Assembly (NCBI GenBank): GCA_038503075.1
Contig: JBCAML010000006.1
Location: forward strand, 1,922,001 to 1,986,000
Length of the DNA stretch: 64,000 nucleotides
Direction: 5' to 3'
DNA from: Gyromitra esculenta
Lineage: Eukaryota; Ascomycota; Pezizomycetes; Pezizales; Discinaceae
Below are positions 21,130 to 33,200 of the stretch, piece by piece (within the stretch, counting starts at the first letter, position 1; every line of letters starts with the position of its first letter). The position numbers were made by a program, and so were the translations under genes. The notes under the pieces were generated by a model. The model saw only the letters and a program-made list of their open reading frames with translations, was not told where the DNA came from and searched no databases.

Positions 21130-21537
21130 TCTCACGGATGGTCTCTCTCTAAGCCCTTCAGTATCCCTGAAGGTGAGCAGTGCTACTTAAGCGAGAAACC
21201 AACACGTTCAAGGAGTGCAGTATGGTCTACAGGTCCTACGGGGGGTGTACTTCAAGGCGAAGTATCGGTGATGTTTTCACAGCGACAGCGAGGATTCTAA
21301 GGCAGAATCGAAGTGGAATTATAACAGATACAGTAGAAGTGGAACGAGAACGTTGCTTAAGGAAAGAAGAAGAAGAGAACCAAACACGATCGAAATCCAT
21401 CGCTTAAATACCCCGCTTTCCTTAACAAAACTCATAGCCGAAAAATAACCGAAGAACAAAGAGATTGTACAATCCTCCAAATCACAATACAACCGACAAC
21501 CCAACCACGACTTACTATCCGAGATCAATCCATGAAA
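21130..21537 (-). repeat. 3' LTR of M1
   Basis: 408 bp, TCTCACGG...CCATGAAA as read on the plus strand. Confidence 0.88.
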
Positions 21538-24500
21538 GTAGCTCCCCTCTTCAAGCGTGAGCTCCTGCGAACACTAGGAGTAGCCAACGTCTGGGTACCC
21601 AAAAACTTTTCCAGTGCCGAAGTATCTACAAGGTCCTCCACAGGTTCCCAGGTAGGATGGGCATAGCCGGTCCATTCGACGAGGTATTGTTGTTTATTGC
21701 GATATATACGTTGATCCAAGATTTTCTCGATATAATACTCTTCTTGCTCGTTGACAACAATAGGCGCCGGTGGAGGGATAATTTGTCCTGGGAGAGCATC
21801 GTGAGCCGCGGGTTTTAACAGAGAAACATGAAATACCGGATGATATTTGACCGACGAAGGGAGGTCAATCTCATAGGCAAATGGGGAAACAATTTTCTTC
21901 ACTGTGTAGGGACCCATCCATTTCCAATCTAATTTCCTGGCGTTACGAGTAGTTCTAATATTCTTCATGGATACGAAGACTTGGTCGTTGATTTGATACG
22001 CCGGGGCTGGAGTTCGGTGTTTATTAACAGCGGTTTCTTGGATGTCTTGAGCGGTTCTAATCTGTATCCTAAGGTGATCGTACAGCTCCTGCATCTTATT
22101 GGCAAAAGTAGCGGCGTCTTGACTCTGAGGGGTGGTCGTCGGGGGAACGAGGGAAGTATCGAATCGAGGGTGGTATCCGTAATTAGCTAAAAAGGGGGAT
22201 ACTTTCGTACTCGATTCTTGGTTATTAGCCGAGAATTCCGCCATAGGTAGCCATCTGTTCCAATCTTCTTGTTGATAGGATACGTATGATCGGAGGTACT
22301 GTTCCATTACCGCGTTTAATCTCTCTGTTTGCCCGTCTGTTTCTGGGTGGAAAGCAGTGGACATCCGGGCTCGTATTCCTAAACGTTGGCATAATTCTTT
22401 CCAGAAATGGGCAGTGAATTGAGTGCCTCGGTCAGAAGTAATGTGCGTGGGTAAACCGTGTAGCTTCCAGACGTGTTGTAGATATAGATCAGCTACGTCT
22501 CTGGAATTGACGGTGGTATTACAAGGGATAAGGTGACGCATTTTAGACAGACGGTCAACCACTACCATAATAGCGTCATAGCCGTTTGATTCAGGTAGGC
22601 CGGTAACGAAATCCATAGAGATTTCTTGCCATGGTCGGTTAGGAATAGGTAGGGGGCGGAGAACTCCTTGCGTGCGTTGGGTGGCTGGTTTTGCTTTCTG
22701 GCAGATATGGCAATTTCGGACATATCTACTGATTGACTCCCTCATCTTGGGCCAATAGAATCCTCTGGTAAGGAGTTCGAAAGTCTTGTCCCGACCTGGG
22801 TGGCCAGCGGCGGGGACGTCATGGTGTCTTTTGATCAATTCAAGGCGGAGGGGAGCAAAGTCTGGAACGTAGATACAATCTCTGTAATAGAGTTTGTTGT
22901 TCTCTTCTTTGCACTCGCTTAAGGTGATCTCCTTGGATTGTTGGTCCTTATTTCGTAACGCTAGGAGGATTTTTTCAGGGAATTTATCAGCGGTATATCC
23001 TTCTTTAAAGAGTTTTAATAAGGGGGCGTCCAATTCAGCGGCTTCATTTGACAAAGAAGCCGACAACAAACTTAGCTTGGGATCTATATTTTCTTTCTTT
23101 AGCACCACCTGACTTTGGTGTGCTAGTCTTTCATCCCCTTCCTTGGGGAGATCTCCCGATCTCCGAGTTAAAGCGTCCGGTTTCCCTCCTTCTTTGCCTG
23201 GTCGGTATGTGATTACGAAATCGAAGCGGGATAGGTACTCAGCCCATCTGGCTTGACGGCGGTTGAGTTGTTTGGTGCTCATAAAATACTCGAGGTTCTT
23301 ATGGTCACTGATTACGTCAATAGGATGTTTCGAGCCTTCGAGTTCCGGGCGCCATTCTTCAAAGACCCGGATAATCGCCAGCAGTTCCTTGTCGTAAATT
23401 TCGTAATTACATTCCGCGGGGGAATGTTTCTTCGAAAAGAAGGCCACCGGGTGTAGAATGCCATTATCATCGTATTGCGATAGGACTCCTCCGGATACGA
23501 AATCTGAAGCATCCGTTTCCACGATAATTTTCTTATCAGGATCGAAATGGATAAGAATCGGGGCGGTAGTAAAGGCGTGTTTGAGGTTTTCGAAGGCTAC
23601 GTCGGCTTCGACCGACCATTCAAAAGTAATACCTTTCCTAGTGAGGGCAGTAAGAGGGGCAGCTAATTTAGAGAATCCTAGTATGAACCGGCGGTAAAAA
23701 TTGGCAAAACCCAAAAACGCTTGAACATCTTTTACACTCCTGGGAGTTCCCCATTCTCGAACAGCTTTGAGTTTTTCTTCATCCATTTTAATACCATCGG
23801 GGGTGAGGATAAGACCAAGGTACTTAGTAGTCTGTACCTCAAACTCGCATTTTTCGGGTTTTAGCAGGATGTCATTGTTCTTGAGAGTTTGAAGGACTTT
23901 GCGGACGTGAATCTGGTGCTCTTCGAAGGTATCACTGTAGATGAGGATATCATCTAGATAGGCGGTGCAGAAGATGTCTAGGTATTCCGTGAGACAGTCA
24001 TTTACGAATCGTTGGAACGTTCCGGGGGCATTGGTTAGACCGAATGGCATAACCTGGTATTCGTAAAGACCATACCGAGTGCGGAAGGCGGTTTTCCATT
24101 CATCTCCCTCCGCAATGCGCACTTGGTGATATCCGTCGCGAAGGTCTAATTTGGTGTACCATTGTGCCTTTGCAAGCCGGTCCAGCGTTTCTCGGATGAG
24201 GGGAGAGGTATAACGATCCTTGACGGTAATAGCATTAAGGCCTCGGTAATCCACGCAGAGTCGTAGGGAACCGTCAGCCTTTTTGACAAATAGCACAGGG
24301 GATCCGGCGGGGGAGGAGCTAGCACGAATGAATCCTTTCTCAAGATTGTCCTCGATATACTTTTTTAAGACAATCAGCTCTTCTCGGGACATCCCGTACA
24401 GTGGTCCGAAGGGAGCGTCTTGTCCTTCTATCAACTGTATCTTATGGTCATAGGAGCGGCGGGGGGGAAGTCCTTGGGCTTTCTTCTTGTCGAACATGTC

Positions 24501-25222
24501 CAAAAATTCATGGTATTCTGCCGGAATACGTGACCTCCACTCCTCTTTGGTTGTTTTGTCATCTATGATTTTGTTTATTTCATACAATGACATGGCGTAG
24601 GCTTGTAAATTTCGTTTTCTGGTGAGAGTTCTAAAACTGGCAGCGCCAATAAATGAAAGGTTTAGCCTAGGGGGAGATGGGATCGAGGAGGTGGAGACAA
24701 TTGGTGAACGAGGAGCGCAGTGGGTGGTGCAGAGTTTGGAATTAAATTCAATGCGTTTATCGGCAAAATGGAGACGGACATCATGGTAATTCATCCAAGG
24801 TATGCCTAGGACAAGGGGGTAATGACCAAGTTGTGTCACGAAACAGGGGCTTGTTCACAGTGGTTTTGTACCGAGAGATTGAGATTGGCGATGTGTGTGA
24901 TGTCTCCTGAGCTAACCGGACGACCATCGATGACTTCAAGTTGGCGGGGAGTTTTTAAGGGGGTAAGAGGCAGGGAGTGGTGACTCGCGAATTTCTGATC
25001 AATAAATGCAAATCCGGAGGCTCCAGTGTCTAGTAAGGCGTGTGTTTTTATGATTTTATTGCTATGGGAAATATTGCACGATATTACAAAATGTTCCCCA
25101 TCCAATTGATCCTCCACGCTTATACCGGAAACCGAAAACCCAGAAATCGAAAATGCAGATAGAGGTAAGAAATTTTGAACCAAGGTGGGGTCACTGATCG
25201 ACCTTGGTTGTACTAGTTTAAA
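21525..25222 (-). pseudogene. pol: M1 pol, full domain set with one 1-nt frameshift
   Basis: Enters from the slippery site at 25222. The first part carries the protease (LLDTGASGFAFID) and runs to ~24840, where one G of a G-run is missing. The remaining 1104 codons (24839-21525) are open. RT has [12 protein letters not shown] and YLDD (~residue 295 of that ORF). RNase H has D (ETDASDFVSGG), E (NYEIYDKELLAI) and D (DHKNLEYF). Integrase has HHDVPAAGH..CHIC, then [16 protein letters not shown] and [12 protein letters not shown]. The C-terminal chromodomain is YLVEWTGYAHPTWEPVEDL. All catalytic residues are present, so only the frameshift stands between this copy and a full Pol. Confidence 0.92.
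25178..25222 (-). promoter_or_regulatory. M1 -1 frameshift signal
   Basis: The slippery TTTAAAC (minus strand, 25216-25222) precedes TAG. The stem AACCAAGGT / ACCTTGGTT (25201-25209 with 25178-25186) is perfect over 9 bp. Confidence 0.85.
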
Positions 25223-26541
25223 GACTCGTTGGCTGAGTCTGCTGATTCTAAAGCGAAAAATTGAGGAGGAAGTGGTGGCGGTGGCAGGGAGGAGGCGGGG
25301 GGTGTACGGGTGGCAGGTGGGGCGGTGAGGGCTCCTCTCATTGTAGGTTTCTTGGGGGCGGAGGGGCAATTGGCGTATGAGTGATCTGGGGCGGCACAGA
25401 ACATGCACTTTCCGGTGGCACGGCGCCATTGCTTTTCTTCCTCTGAGAGTTTCCTTCGGCCGTTAACCATTGTGTATCGTTGGTCTGGGGGAGGACGAGA
25501 GAGATTGCTGGTGCGTCCGAAAGATAGGTCCATAGGGGCTAGTCCTCCTGGAGTAAAGGAGGAGGCAGAGGAGAAGGCGGCGGGGGCACTGAATTGACCC
25601 ATATTATCTCTGGCGTTTCCTCGTTTCTCAGCCTTGCGGGCTCGGATCCGGTTATCCAGTCGGGTAAGGGTGAGAATCATCTCAGGGAGGTTAGCGGGGG
25701 CAATCGGTGCGAACACCATGGCTTCTTTCAACTCCTCTGACATGCCGTGTTCCAATGCGTCCATCTTCGAGTTTTCGTCGAAATTCAACTGGCCCATGAT
25801 TCTTTGAAAGTCAGCCAAATAGGCTGAGAAATCACGCTTTCCTTGACGGAGCTGGTGAAGTTCTCGTCGAGCCGTGCCAGTTGGGTCTGGGTCTCCAAAA
25901 GCAGTTTCCAGGGCGGTTATGAGTTCTTCTGCGTTGCTCCAAGTGGTGAGGCCTGAGGGGAGAACCGTGTGACGAACCTGTTCTAGAGCGGCTCCCTCCA
26001 GTCGATTGATGGTATATAATATCATCGTGGTCTCGTTTGCAAAACGGTCTCGGTTGACCGTAAGTTTGGAGCGCAGCTGAAGTATGAAACCGGGGAGCTT
26101 AGCTCGGGACCCATCGAATTTCTCCGGGTCTGGCATGCGCTCGGAGCGGTGGGTAGAGGCTGTCGGCGGTGGGGGAGTGGCGGTAAGGTTTAATGGAGCC
26201 GGGGGGGCGGAGAGGTTTGCTCGGGCTTCATTTCGTTCCTGGCGGAGCCTGGCGATGAGGTTGACAGCTTCTACAACTCTTTGTTCTTGTTGCGTGGCGT
26301 GTCGGAGGGCATTGTCGATCTGGATTTGAGCAGTGCTGAGTTTTACCTCAGAGTCTTTCTCGTTATCCTGAAGGATGCTTATTTGGTCCTCTTGGCTCTG
26401 GTTTATTTCTCGAAGCTGATTGTAGAGTTCAGCCGGGTCGTCTCTGTATGCTTTGGCAAAGGCTTCCTTAGTGGGGAAGCCCTGGGTTGCTACGGGGGCT
26501 CCTTCTGTGTTGGAGGAGGAGGGATCAACGGAGGAACTCAT
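25213..26541 (-). CDS. gag: M1 Gag, intact
   Basis: 442 residues from MSSSVDPSSS to ..ESLN-stop. An N-terminal coiled-coil-prone region spans ~residues 45-105, with a Pro-rich linker at ~115-135. The capsid-like domain begins at ERMPDPEKFDGSRAKLPGF and contains FGDPDPTGTARRELHQLRQG. It is followed by LDNRIRARKAEKRG, PMDLSFGRT and the CX2CX4HX4C zinc knuckle (CMFCAAPDHSYANC) that binds element RNA. The length equals the family norm (~430). Pol overlaps it and is reached by -1 frameshifting at the last codons. Confidence 0.92.
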   Translation of the reverse strand: MSSSVDPSSSNTEGAPVATQGFPTKEAFAKAYRDDPAELYNQLREINQSQEDQISILQDNEKDSEVKLSTAQIQIDNALRHATQQEQRVVEAVNLIARLRQERNEARANLSAPPAPLNLTATPPPPTASTHRSERMPDPEKFDGSRAKLPGFILQLRSKLTVNRDRFANETTMILYTINRLEGAALEQVRHTVLPSGLTTWSNAEELITALETAFGDPDPTGTARRELHQLRQGKRDFSAYLADFQRIMGQLNFDENSKMDALEHGMSEELKEAMVFAPIAPANLPEMILTLTRLDNRIRARKAEKRGNARDNMGQFSAPAAFSSASSFTPGGLAPMDLSFGRTSNLSRPPPDQRYTMVNGRRKLSEEEKQWRRATGKCMFCAAPDHSYANCPSAPKKPTMRGALTAPPATRTPPASSLPPPPLPPQFFALESADSANESLN

Positions 26542-26583
26542 GATGAGTTAGCGGTAGAAGGTGTAGATAAGGAAGCAACGTAA

Positions 26584-27015
26584 TCTCACGGTTGGCTTCT
26601 TCTTAAGTCTCACGGTTGGCTTCTCGTTAAGCCCTTCAGTATCCCTGAAGGTGAGCAGTGCTACTTAAGCGGGAAACCAATACATTCGAAGAGTGCAGTA
26701 TGGTCTACAGGTCCTACGGGGGGTGTACTTCAAGGCGAAGTATCGGTGATGTTTTCACAGCGACAGCGAGGATTCTAAGGCAGAATCGAAGTGGAATTAT
26801 AACAGATACAGTAGAAGTGGAACGAGAACGTTGCTTAAGGAAAGAAGAAGAAGAAAACCAAACACGATCGAAATCCATCGCTTAAATACCCCGCTTTCCT
26901 TAACAAAACTCATAGCCGAAAAATAACCGAAGAACAAAGAGATTGTACAATCCTCCAAATCACAATACAACCGACAACCCAACCACGACTTACTATCCGA
27001 GATCAATCCATGAAA
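26584..27015 (-). repeat. 5' LTR of M1 with duplicated tip
   Basis: 432 bp. The first 24 bp (26584-26607) are repeated almost exactly at 26608-26631, so there are two LTR termini in tandem next to the primer site. Confidence 0.88.
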
Positions 27016-29633
27016 ATAAAAGATGTCCAAGCTTTCTTAGGCTTTGCTAATTTTTACCGTCGCTTTATCCTGGGATTCTCTAAACTCGCCGCCCCTCTCA
27101 CCGCCCTCACCAGGAAAGGTATCACCTTTGAATGGTCTGTCGAAGCCGATATAGCTTTCGAAAACCTCAAACATGCCTTCACCACCGCCCCGATCCTTAT
27201 CCACTTCGACTCCGATAAAAAGATCATCGTGGAAACAGATGCCTCAGATTTTGTGTCAGGAGGAGTCTTATCCCAGTACGATGATAACAGTATATTGCAC
27301 CCAGTGGCTTTCTTCTCGAAGAAACATTCCCCCGCGGAATGCAACTACGAAATTTATGATAAGGAACTATTGGCCATCATCCGTGTTTTCGAAGAATGGC
27401 GCCCTGAACTCGAAGGATCAAAGCACCCAATCGATGTGATTAGCGACCATAAAAACCTCGAGTACTTCATGAGTACCAAGCAATTGAATCGACACCAAGC
27501 AAGATGGGCCGAGTATTTGTCCCGCTTCGATTTTGTAATTACCTATCGCCCAGGTACCCAAGGAGGAAAACCCGATGCATTAACCAGAAGATCAGGAGAT
27601 CTTCCCAAGGAAGGGGATGAAAGATTGGCACACCAAAGCCAAGTGGTGTTAAAGAAAGAGAATATTGATCCTAAGCTAAGTTTGTTGTCGGCTTCTTTAC
27701 CAAATGAAGCCGCTGGACTGGAAGCCCCCCTTTCAAAACTCTTCCAAGAAGGATATAGTACTGATAAATTCCCAGAGAAAATACTCGCGGCGCTCAAAAA
27801 CAAGGAACAACGTTCAAAGGAGATTACCCTAAGCGAATGCAGCGAGAACAAAGGTCTCTTATACTATCGAGAATGCCTCTATGTCCCTGACTCTGATCCT
27901 CTTCGATTGGAACTTATCCGAAGGCATCATGATACCCCAGCAGCAGGCCACCCAGGACGAGATAAGACCTTCGAACTTATAGCAAGAAGTTTTTATTGGC
28001 CTAAAATGCGGGAATCGGTTAGTCGATATGTACGAAACTGCCACATCTGCCAGAAAGCCAAACCTACTACCCATCGTACTCCAGGTGTTCTCCGTCCCTT
28101 ACCCATTCCTCAACGACCCTGGCAAGAGATCTCGATGGACTTTGTTACAGGCCTCCCTGAATCCAATGGCTATGATGCGATCATGGTAGTTGTGGACCGA
28201 TTATTGAAAATGCGACACCTCATTCCATGTAATACTACCGTTAATTCCAGAGATGTCGCTGACCTTTACCTACAACATGTCTGGAAGTTACACGGCTTAC
28301 CTACACATATTACTTCTGACCGAGGCACTCAATTCACTGCCCATTTTTGGAAAGAATTATGCCAACGTCTAGGAATACAAGCTCGAATGTCCACTGCTTT
28401 CCACCCAGAAACAGATGGGCAAACAGAGAGACTGAACGTAGTAATGGAACAGTACCTTCGATCATACGTGTCCTACCAACAGGAAGACTGGAGTAGATGG
28501 TTACCTATGGCGGAATTCTCTGCTAATAACCAAGAATCGGCGAGTACGAAAGTATCCCCCTTCTTAGCTAATTACGGCTATCATCCTCGATTTGATACTT
28601 CTCTTGTTCCCCTGGCAAACACCCCTCAGAGTCAAGACGCTGCTATCTTTGCTAGTAGGATGCAGGAATTATACGATTATCTTAGGACACAGATTAGAAC
28701 CGCTCAAGATATTCAGGAGACCACTACCAATAAATACAGAACTCCAGCCCCGGCGTACCAAATCCATGACCAGGTCTTCGTATCAATGTAGAACGTTAGG
28801 ACTATTCGTAACGCTAGGAAACTGGACTGGAAATGGATGGGTCCTTACGCGGTAAAGAGAATTGTTTCCCCCTTCGCCTATGAAATAGACCTCCCCTTGT
28901 CGGTCAAATACCACCCTGTATTTCATGTTTCTCTCCTCAAGCCTGCCCCTAATGATGCTCTTCCGGGACAAATTATTCCCCCACCAGCCCCAATCGTGGT
29001 CAACGATCAAGAAGAATATTATATCGAAAAGATCCTGGACCAGTGTAACCATCGAGGACAACTTCAGTACCTTGTGGAATGGACTGGATATGCTCACCCT
29101 ACCTGGGAACCTGCCGAGGATCTCCAAGATACCTCAGCTCTCGACACGTTCCTCAACACGATGACTGCTATCATTCCTAAGGTTCGCAGGAGCTCATGCT
29201 TGAGACAAGGAGCTACTTTCACGGATAAAACTGGGTAATGGGTTAGGGTGAAGTTGTTGTTAGTAATGAAGGGTCGCTAGGATATAATGGCTTTGTTGTT
29301 CGGTTGTATCTCGGTTATTGTTAGGCGGTCGTCTGTGTTACGGGAAAGCGGGGTATTTAAGTGAAGGATTTTGGTCGTTGTGGTTTCTCTTCTTCTTTCT
29401 TTCCTTAAGCAACGTTCTCGTTTACCTTCTCCTGTATTTGTCGGAATACTATTTCGGTTCTATCTCAGAACCCTCGCTGTCGCTGTCCAATCCATTGCAC
29501 TTATCTTGCCTTGAGATAGACCCCTCGTAGAACCTGTAGAAAACGCACTTTTCGAACGTGTTGTAACCCGCTTAAGTAGCACTGCTCACCTTCAGGGATA
29601 CTGAAGGGCTTAACTCGAGGCTCAACCGTGAGA

Positions 29634-29802
29634 ACTGCGTATATTCGCTAACGGTTCTAGGTCTTAAAACAGAGAGGGAATCATAAAAGCGGTTGACACC
29701 GCTACTCTCTGTTTCCTCTGACCCCTTCCTCATACCGGAACGGCTCTCTTACTAATACATAAACGATCGCTTGCGCTCTCCTATACAGGGGCTGTACTCT
29801 TG
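29634..29802 (-). repeat. Cassette module copy 4, middle part
   Basis: Continues from 17153: ACTGCGTATATTCGC, the hairpin 29660-29725 (apical stem AGCGGT / ACCGCT), ACGATCGCTTGCGCTCTC, ACAGGGGCTGTACTCTTG. E3 inserted at TCTTG. Confidence 0.8.
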
Positions 29803-30214
29803 TCTCACGGTTGTGCTTCGAGTTAAGCCCTTCAGTATCCCTGAAGGTGAGCAGTGCTACTTAATCGAGGGACAACACGTTCAAAGAGTGCAGCGTCTCT
29901 ACAAGTTCTACTAAGGTCTATCTCAAGGCGAGATAAGTGCAGCGAGGTAGACAGCGACAGCGAGGGTTCTGAGGTAGAACCGAGATGATATTTGGTAGTT
30001 ACAGCAGAAGGTAACGAGAACGTTGCTTAAAGAAAGAAAAGGAGAAGACAAAGAGTGATCAGAAATCCGTCGCTTAAATACCCCGCTTTCTCAACCAAAA
30101 ACCCAATAGCCGATGACACCCAAAAATACAATAGCATTATGGCACAATAACCCCATAGCCTATATCCAACCTCGAACCGAAACCTAACCCTTATCCAATC
30201 CTTAATCCGTGAAA
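29803..30214 (-). repeat. 3' LTR of E3
   Basis: 412 bp, TCTCACGG...CCGTGAAA. Confidence 0.88.
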
Positions 30215-33200
30215 GTAGCCCCCCGTCTTAAGCGTGAGCTCCTGCGAACTTTAGAACTAGTAGCAGTCGTCATAGCTAAGAATTCATCGAGGGCAGTAGT
30301 ATCCTGAAGATCCTCCACGGGTTCCCAGGTAGGATGGGCGTAGCCAGTCCATTCGACAAGGTATTGTTGTCGTCCGCGATATGTTCGTTGCTCGAGGATT
30401 TTCTCAATGAAATATTCCTCCTGTTCATTAACAACAATCGGAGATGGGGGAGGAATAACTTGTCCTGGAAGAGGGTCATGGGCGACCGGCTTAAGAAGTG
30501 ATACATGAAAGACAGGATGATACTTGACGGAGGACGGTAAATCAATCTCATACGCAAAGGGTGATACTATCCTTTTTACCGGGTAGGGCCCCATCCACTT
30601 CCAATCGAGTTTCCGGGCATTACGAACGGTCCGAATGTTCTTCATTGATACGAACACTTGGTCATTCACTTGATAGGCCGGGGCAGGAGTTCGGTGTTTA
30701 TTGGTGGAGGTTTCCTGAATGTCCTGAGCTGTTCGAATCTGAGTTCGGAGGTGATCATACAAGTCTTGCATCTTAGTTGCAAAGGTCAAAGAATCCAGAC
30801 TTTGAGCCGTGGTTGTTAAAGGAATAATAGAGGTATCAAAGCGGGGGTGATATCCATAGTTGGCGAAAAACGGTGAGACCTTGGTACTGGCTGACTCCTG
30901 GTTATTAGCGGAGAATTTGGCCATGGGCAACCACTTGCTCCAGTCGTCTTGTTGGTAGGACACATAGGAGTGTAGGTATTGTTCCATAAAGGCATTGAGT
31001 CGTTCCGTTTGTCCGTCGGTTTCAGGGTGGAAGGCTGTTGACATCCTAGCTTGAATTCCTAAGTGCTGGCAGAGCTCTTTCCAGAAATGGGCGGTGAACT
31101 GCGTTCCCCGGTCGGAGGTGACATATGTTGGTAGGCCATGGAGTTTCCACACATGTTGAAGGTAGAGATCTGCAACGTCCCGTGAATTAACAGTAGTATT
31201 GCACGGGATAAGATGTCGCATTTTCGATAGGCGGTCTACTACTACCATAATAGCATCATAACCGTTCGACTCCGGGAGGCCTGTCACGAAATCCATCGAG
31301 ATTTCTTGCCAAGGGCGATTTGGGATAGGTAGAGGACGGAGAACACCTTGTGTACGTTGGGTGACCGGCTTAGCCTTCTGACAGATGTGGCAATTGCGTA
31401 CATAACGACTAATTGTTTCTCTCATCTTTGGCCAGTAAAATCTTCTACTTATAAGTTCAAAGGTTTTATCTCGTCCTGGGTGTCCTGCTGCGGGGATGTC
31501 ATGATGTCTTTTAATGAGTTCCAAGCGAAGGGGGTCGAAGTCTGGTACGTAAAGGTTTCCTCGGTAGTAGAGCCTGTCATTCTCATTGGTGCACTCGCTA
31601 AGGGTAATTTCCTTTGACTGTTGTTCCTTGTTCTTCAGTGCTAGAATTATTTTTTCAGGGAACTGGTCAGCGATATATCCTTCTAGAAAGAGTTTTTCTA
31701 GGGGAGCGTCCAATTCAGCGGCTTCATTTGACAAAGAAGCCGACAACAAACTTAGCTTGGGATTAATGTTCTCTTTCTTCAACACTATTTGGCTCTGGTG
31801 TGCCAGTCTTTCATCCCCTTCCTTGGGAAGATCTCCTGATCTCCTAGTGAGTGCATCTGGTTTTCCTCCTTGGCTTCCAGGTCGATACGTTATTACAAAG
31901 TTGAAACGGGATAAGTACTCGGCCCATCTAGCTTGACGTCGATTGAGTTGTTTAGTGCTCATGAAGTATTCGAGATTCTTATGATCACTAATTACATCGA
32001 TCGGGTGCTTTGATCCTTCAAGTTTTGGGCGCCATTCTTCGAAAACACGGATGATGGCCAACAGCTCTTTGTCGTAAATCTCATAGTTGCATTCCGCCGG
32101 GGAATGTTTCTTCGAGAAGAAGGCTACTGGGTGTAGGACACCGTTATCATCGTACTGGGATAGAACTCCTCCGGACACGAAGTCTGAAGCATCTGTCTCC
32201 ACAATGATTTTCTTGTCTGGGTCGAAATGGATGAGGATTGGGGCAGTGGTGAAGGCGTGCTTGAGATTTTCGAATGCTATATCAGCTTCAACGGTCCATT
32301 CGAAGACAAGACCTTTTTTGGTGAGGGCGGTGAGCGGGGCAGCGAGTTTGGAGAATCCTAGGATGAATCGACGGTAAAAATTGGCAAAACCCAAAAATGC
32401 TTGGACATCTTTTACACTCTTTGGTGTCCCCCATTCTCGGACGGCTTTAAGTTTCTCCTCGTCCATTTTGATACCATCAGGGGTGAGAATGAGACCAAGG
32501 TACTTAGTAGTCTGTACCTCAAACTCGCATTTCTCCGGTTTTAACAGGATATCGTTATTTTGGAGGGTTTGGAGGACCTTGCGGACATGAATCTGATGTT
32601 CTGCGAAGGTGTCGCTGTAGATGAGAATGTCGTCCAGATACGCGGTGCAGAATATATCTAGATATTCTTTCAGACAGTCGTTGACAAATCGTTGGAACGT
32701 TCCGGGTGCGTTAGTTAAGCCGAACGGCATAACTTGATATTCATATAGCCCATAACGGGTGCGGAAGGCGGTCTTCCACTCATCCCCTTCAGCAATACGG
32801 ATTTGATGGTAGCCATCTCGGAGGTCGAGTTTGGTGTACCATTGTGCTTTTGCTAATCGGTCAAGTGTTTCACGGATGAGGGGAGAGGTGTAACGATCCT
32901 TGACTGTAATTGCATTAAGGCCACGGTAGTCTACACATAACCGGAGGGAGCCGTCGGCCTTTTTGACAAAGAGGACAGGGGATCCGGCGGGTGAAGAACT
33001 GGCTCGGATAAACCCTTTCTCGAGATTGTCCTCAATGTATTTTTTTAAGACGATAAGCTCTTCTCGAGACATTCCGTACAGAGGGCCAAATGGTGCTTCC
33101 TTCCCATCTTGAAGTTGTATCTTGTGGTCATAGGGTCGGCGTGGGGATAGTCCTTGTGCTTTCGCTTTATCGAACATGTCCAAGAATTCGTGGTACTCGA

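Larger units (their letters stand above)
21130..27015 (-). mobile_element. Family 2 chromovirus M1, nearly intact
   Basis: A 5.9-kb minus-strand element inserted in P2 pol. Flanks are GTAAA (21125-21129) and ATAAA (27016-27020), the same 5-bp duplication with one transition. LTRs at 21130-21537 and 26584-27015 are nearly identical, implying recent insertion. The right LTR has an extra 24-bp tip copy. The self-primer complement AAGCAACGT lies at 26573-26581. Gag is intact and pol has one 1-nt frameshift. Confidence 0.93.
18926..29216 (+). pseudogene. pol: P2 pol, interrupted and mutated
   Basis: The pieces are 18926-19300 (protease, LLDTGASGFAFID), 20022-21129 (RT) and 27016-29216 (end of RT, RNase H, integrase, chromodomain). 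Beyond the two insertions there are frameshifts near 20020 and 20500 (one A lost in an A-run). The RT YLDD reads YPDD here, and an AAG-to-TAG stop occurs at 28789 in the integrase. RNase H (DASDFVSGG), the integrase D..D..E and the chromodomain LVEWTGYAHPTWEPAEDL are recognisable. This copy cannot make a full Pol. Confidence 0.9.
17154..29633 (+). mobile_element. Family 2 chromovirus P2, carrying two nested insertions
   Basis: LTRs at 17154-17572 and 29217-29633, duplication ACTGC at 17149-17153 and 29634-29638. It is interrupted by a foreign LTR (19301-20021) and element M1 (21130-27015). The post-LTR sequence TTACGTTGCTTCC (17573-17585) complements the family's mRNA-start motif AAGCAACGT; in this 5' LTR the motif has mutated to AAGCAATGT. 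The two LTRs differ at several percent of sites, mostly by transitions, so P2 is older than M1. Confidence 0.92.

Noticed and set aside
17154..29633. Two P2-like elements side by side rather than one split element
   Set aside because: The pol sequence is collinear across 21129/27016 and the outer LTRs share the ACTGC duplication, so one element with an insert is the simpler reading.
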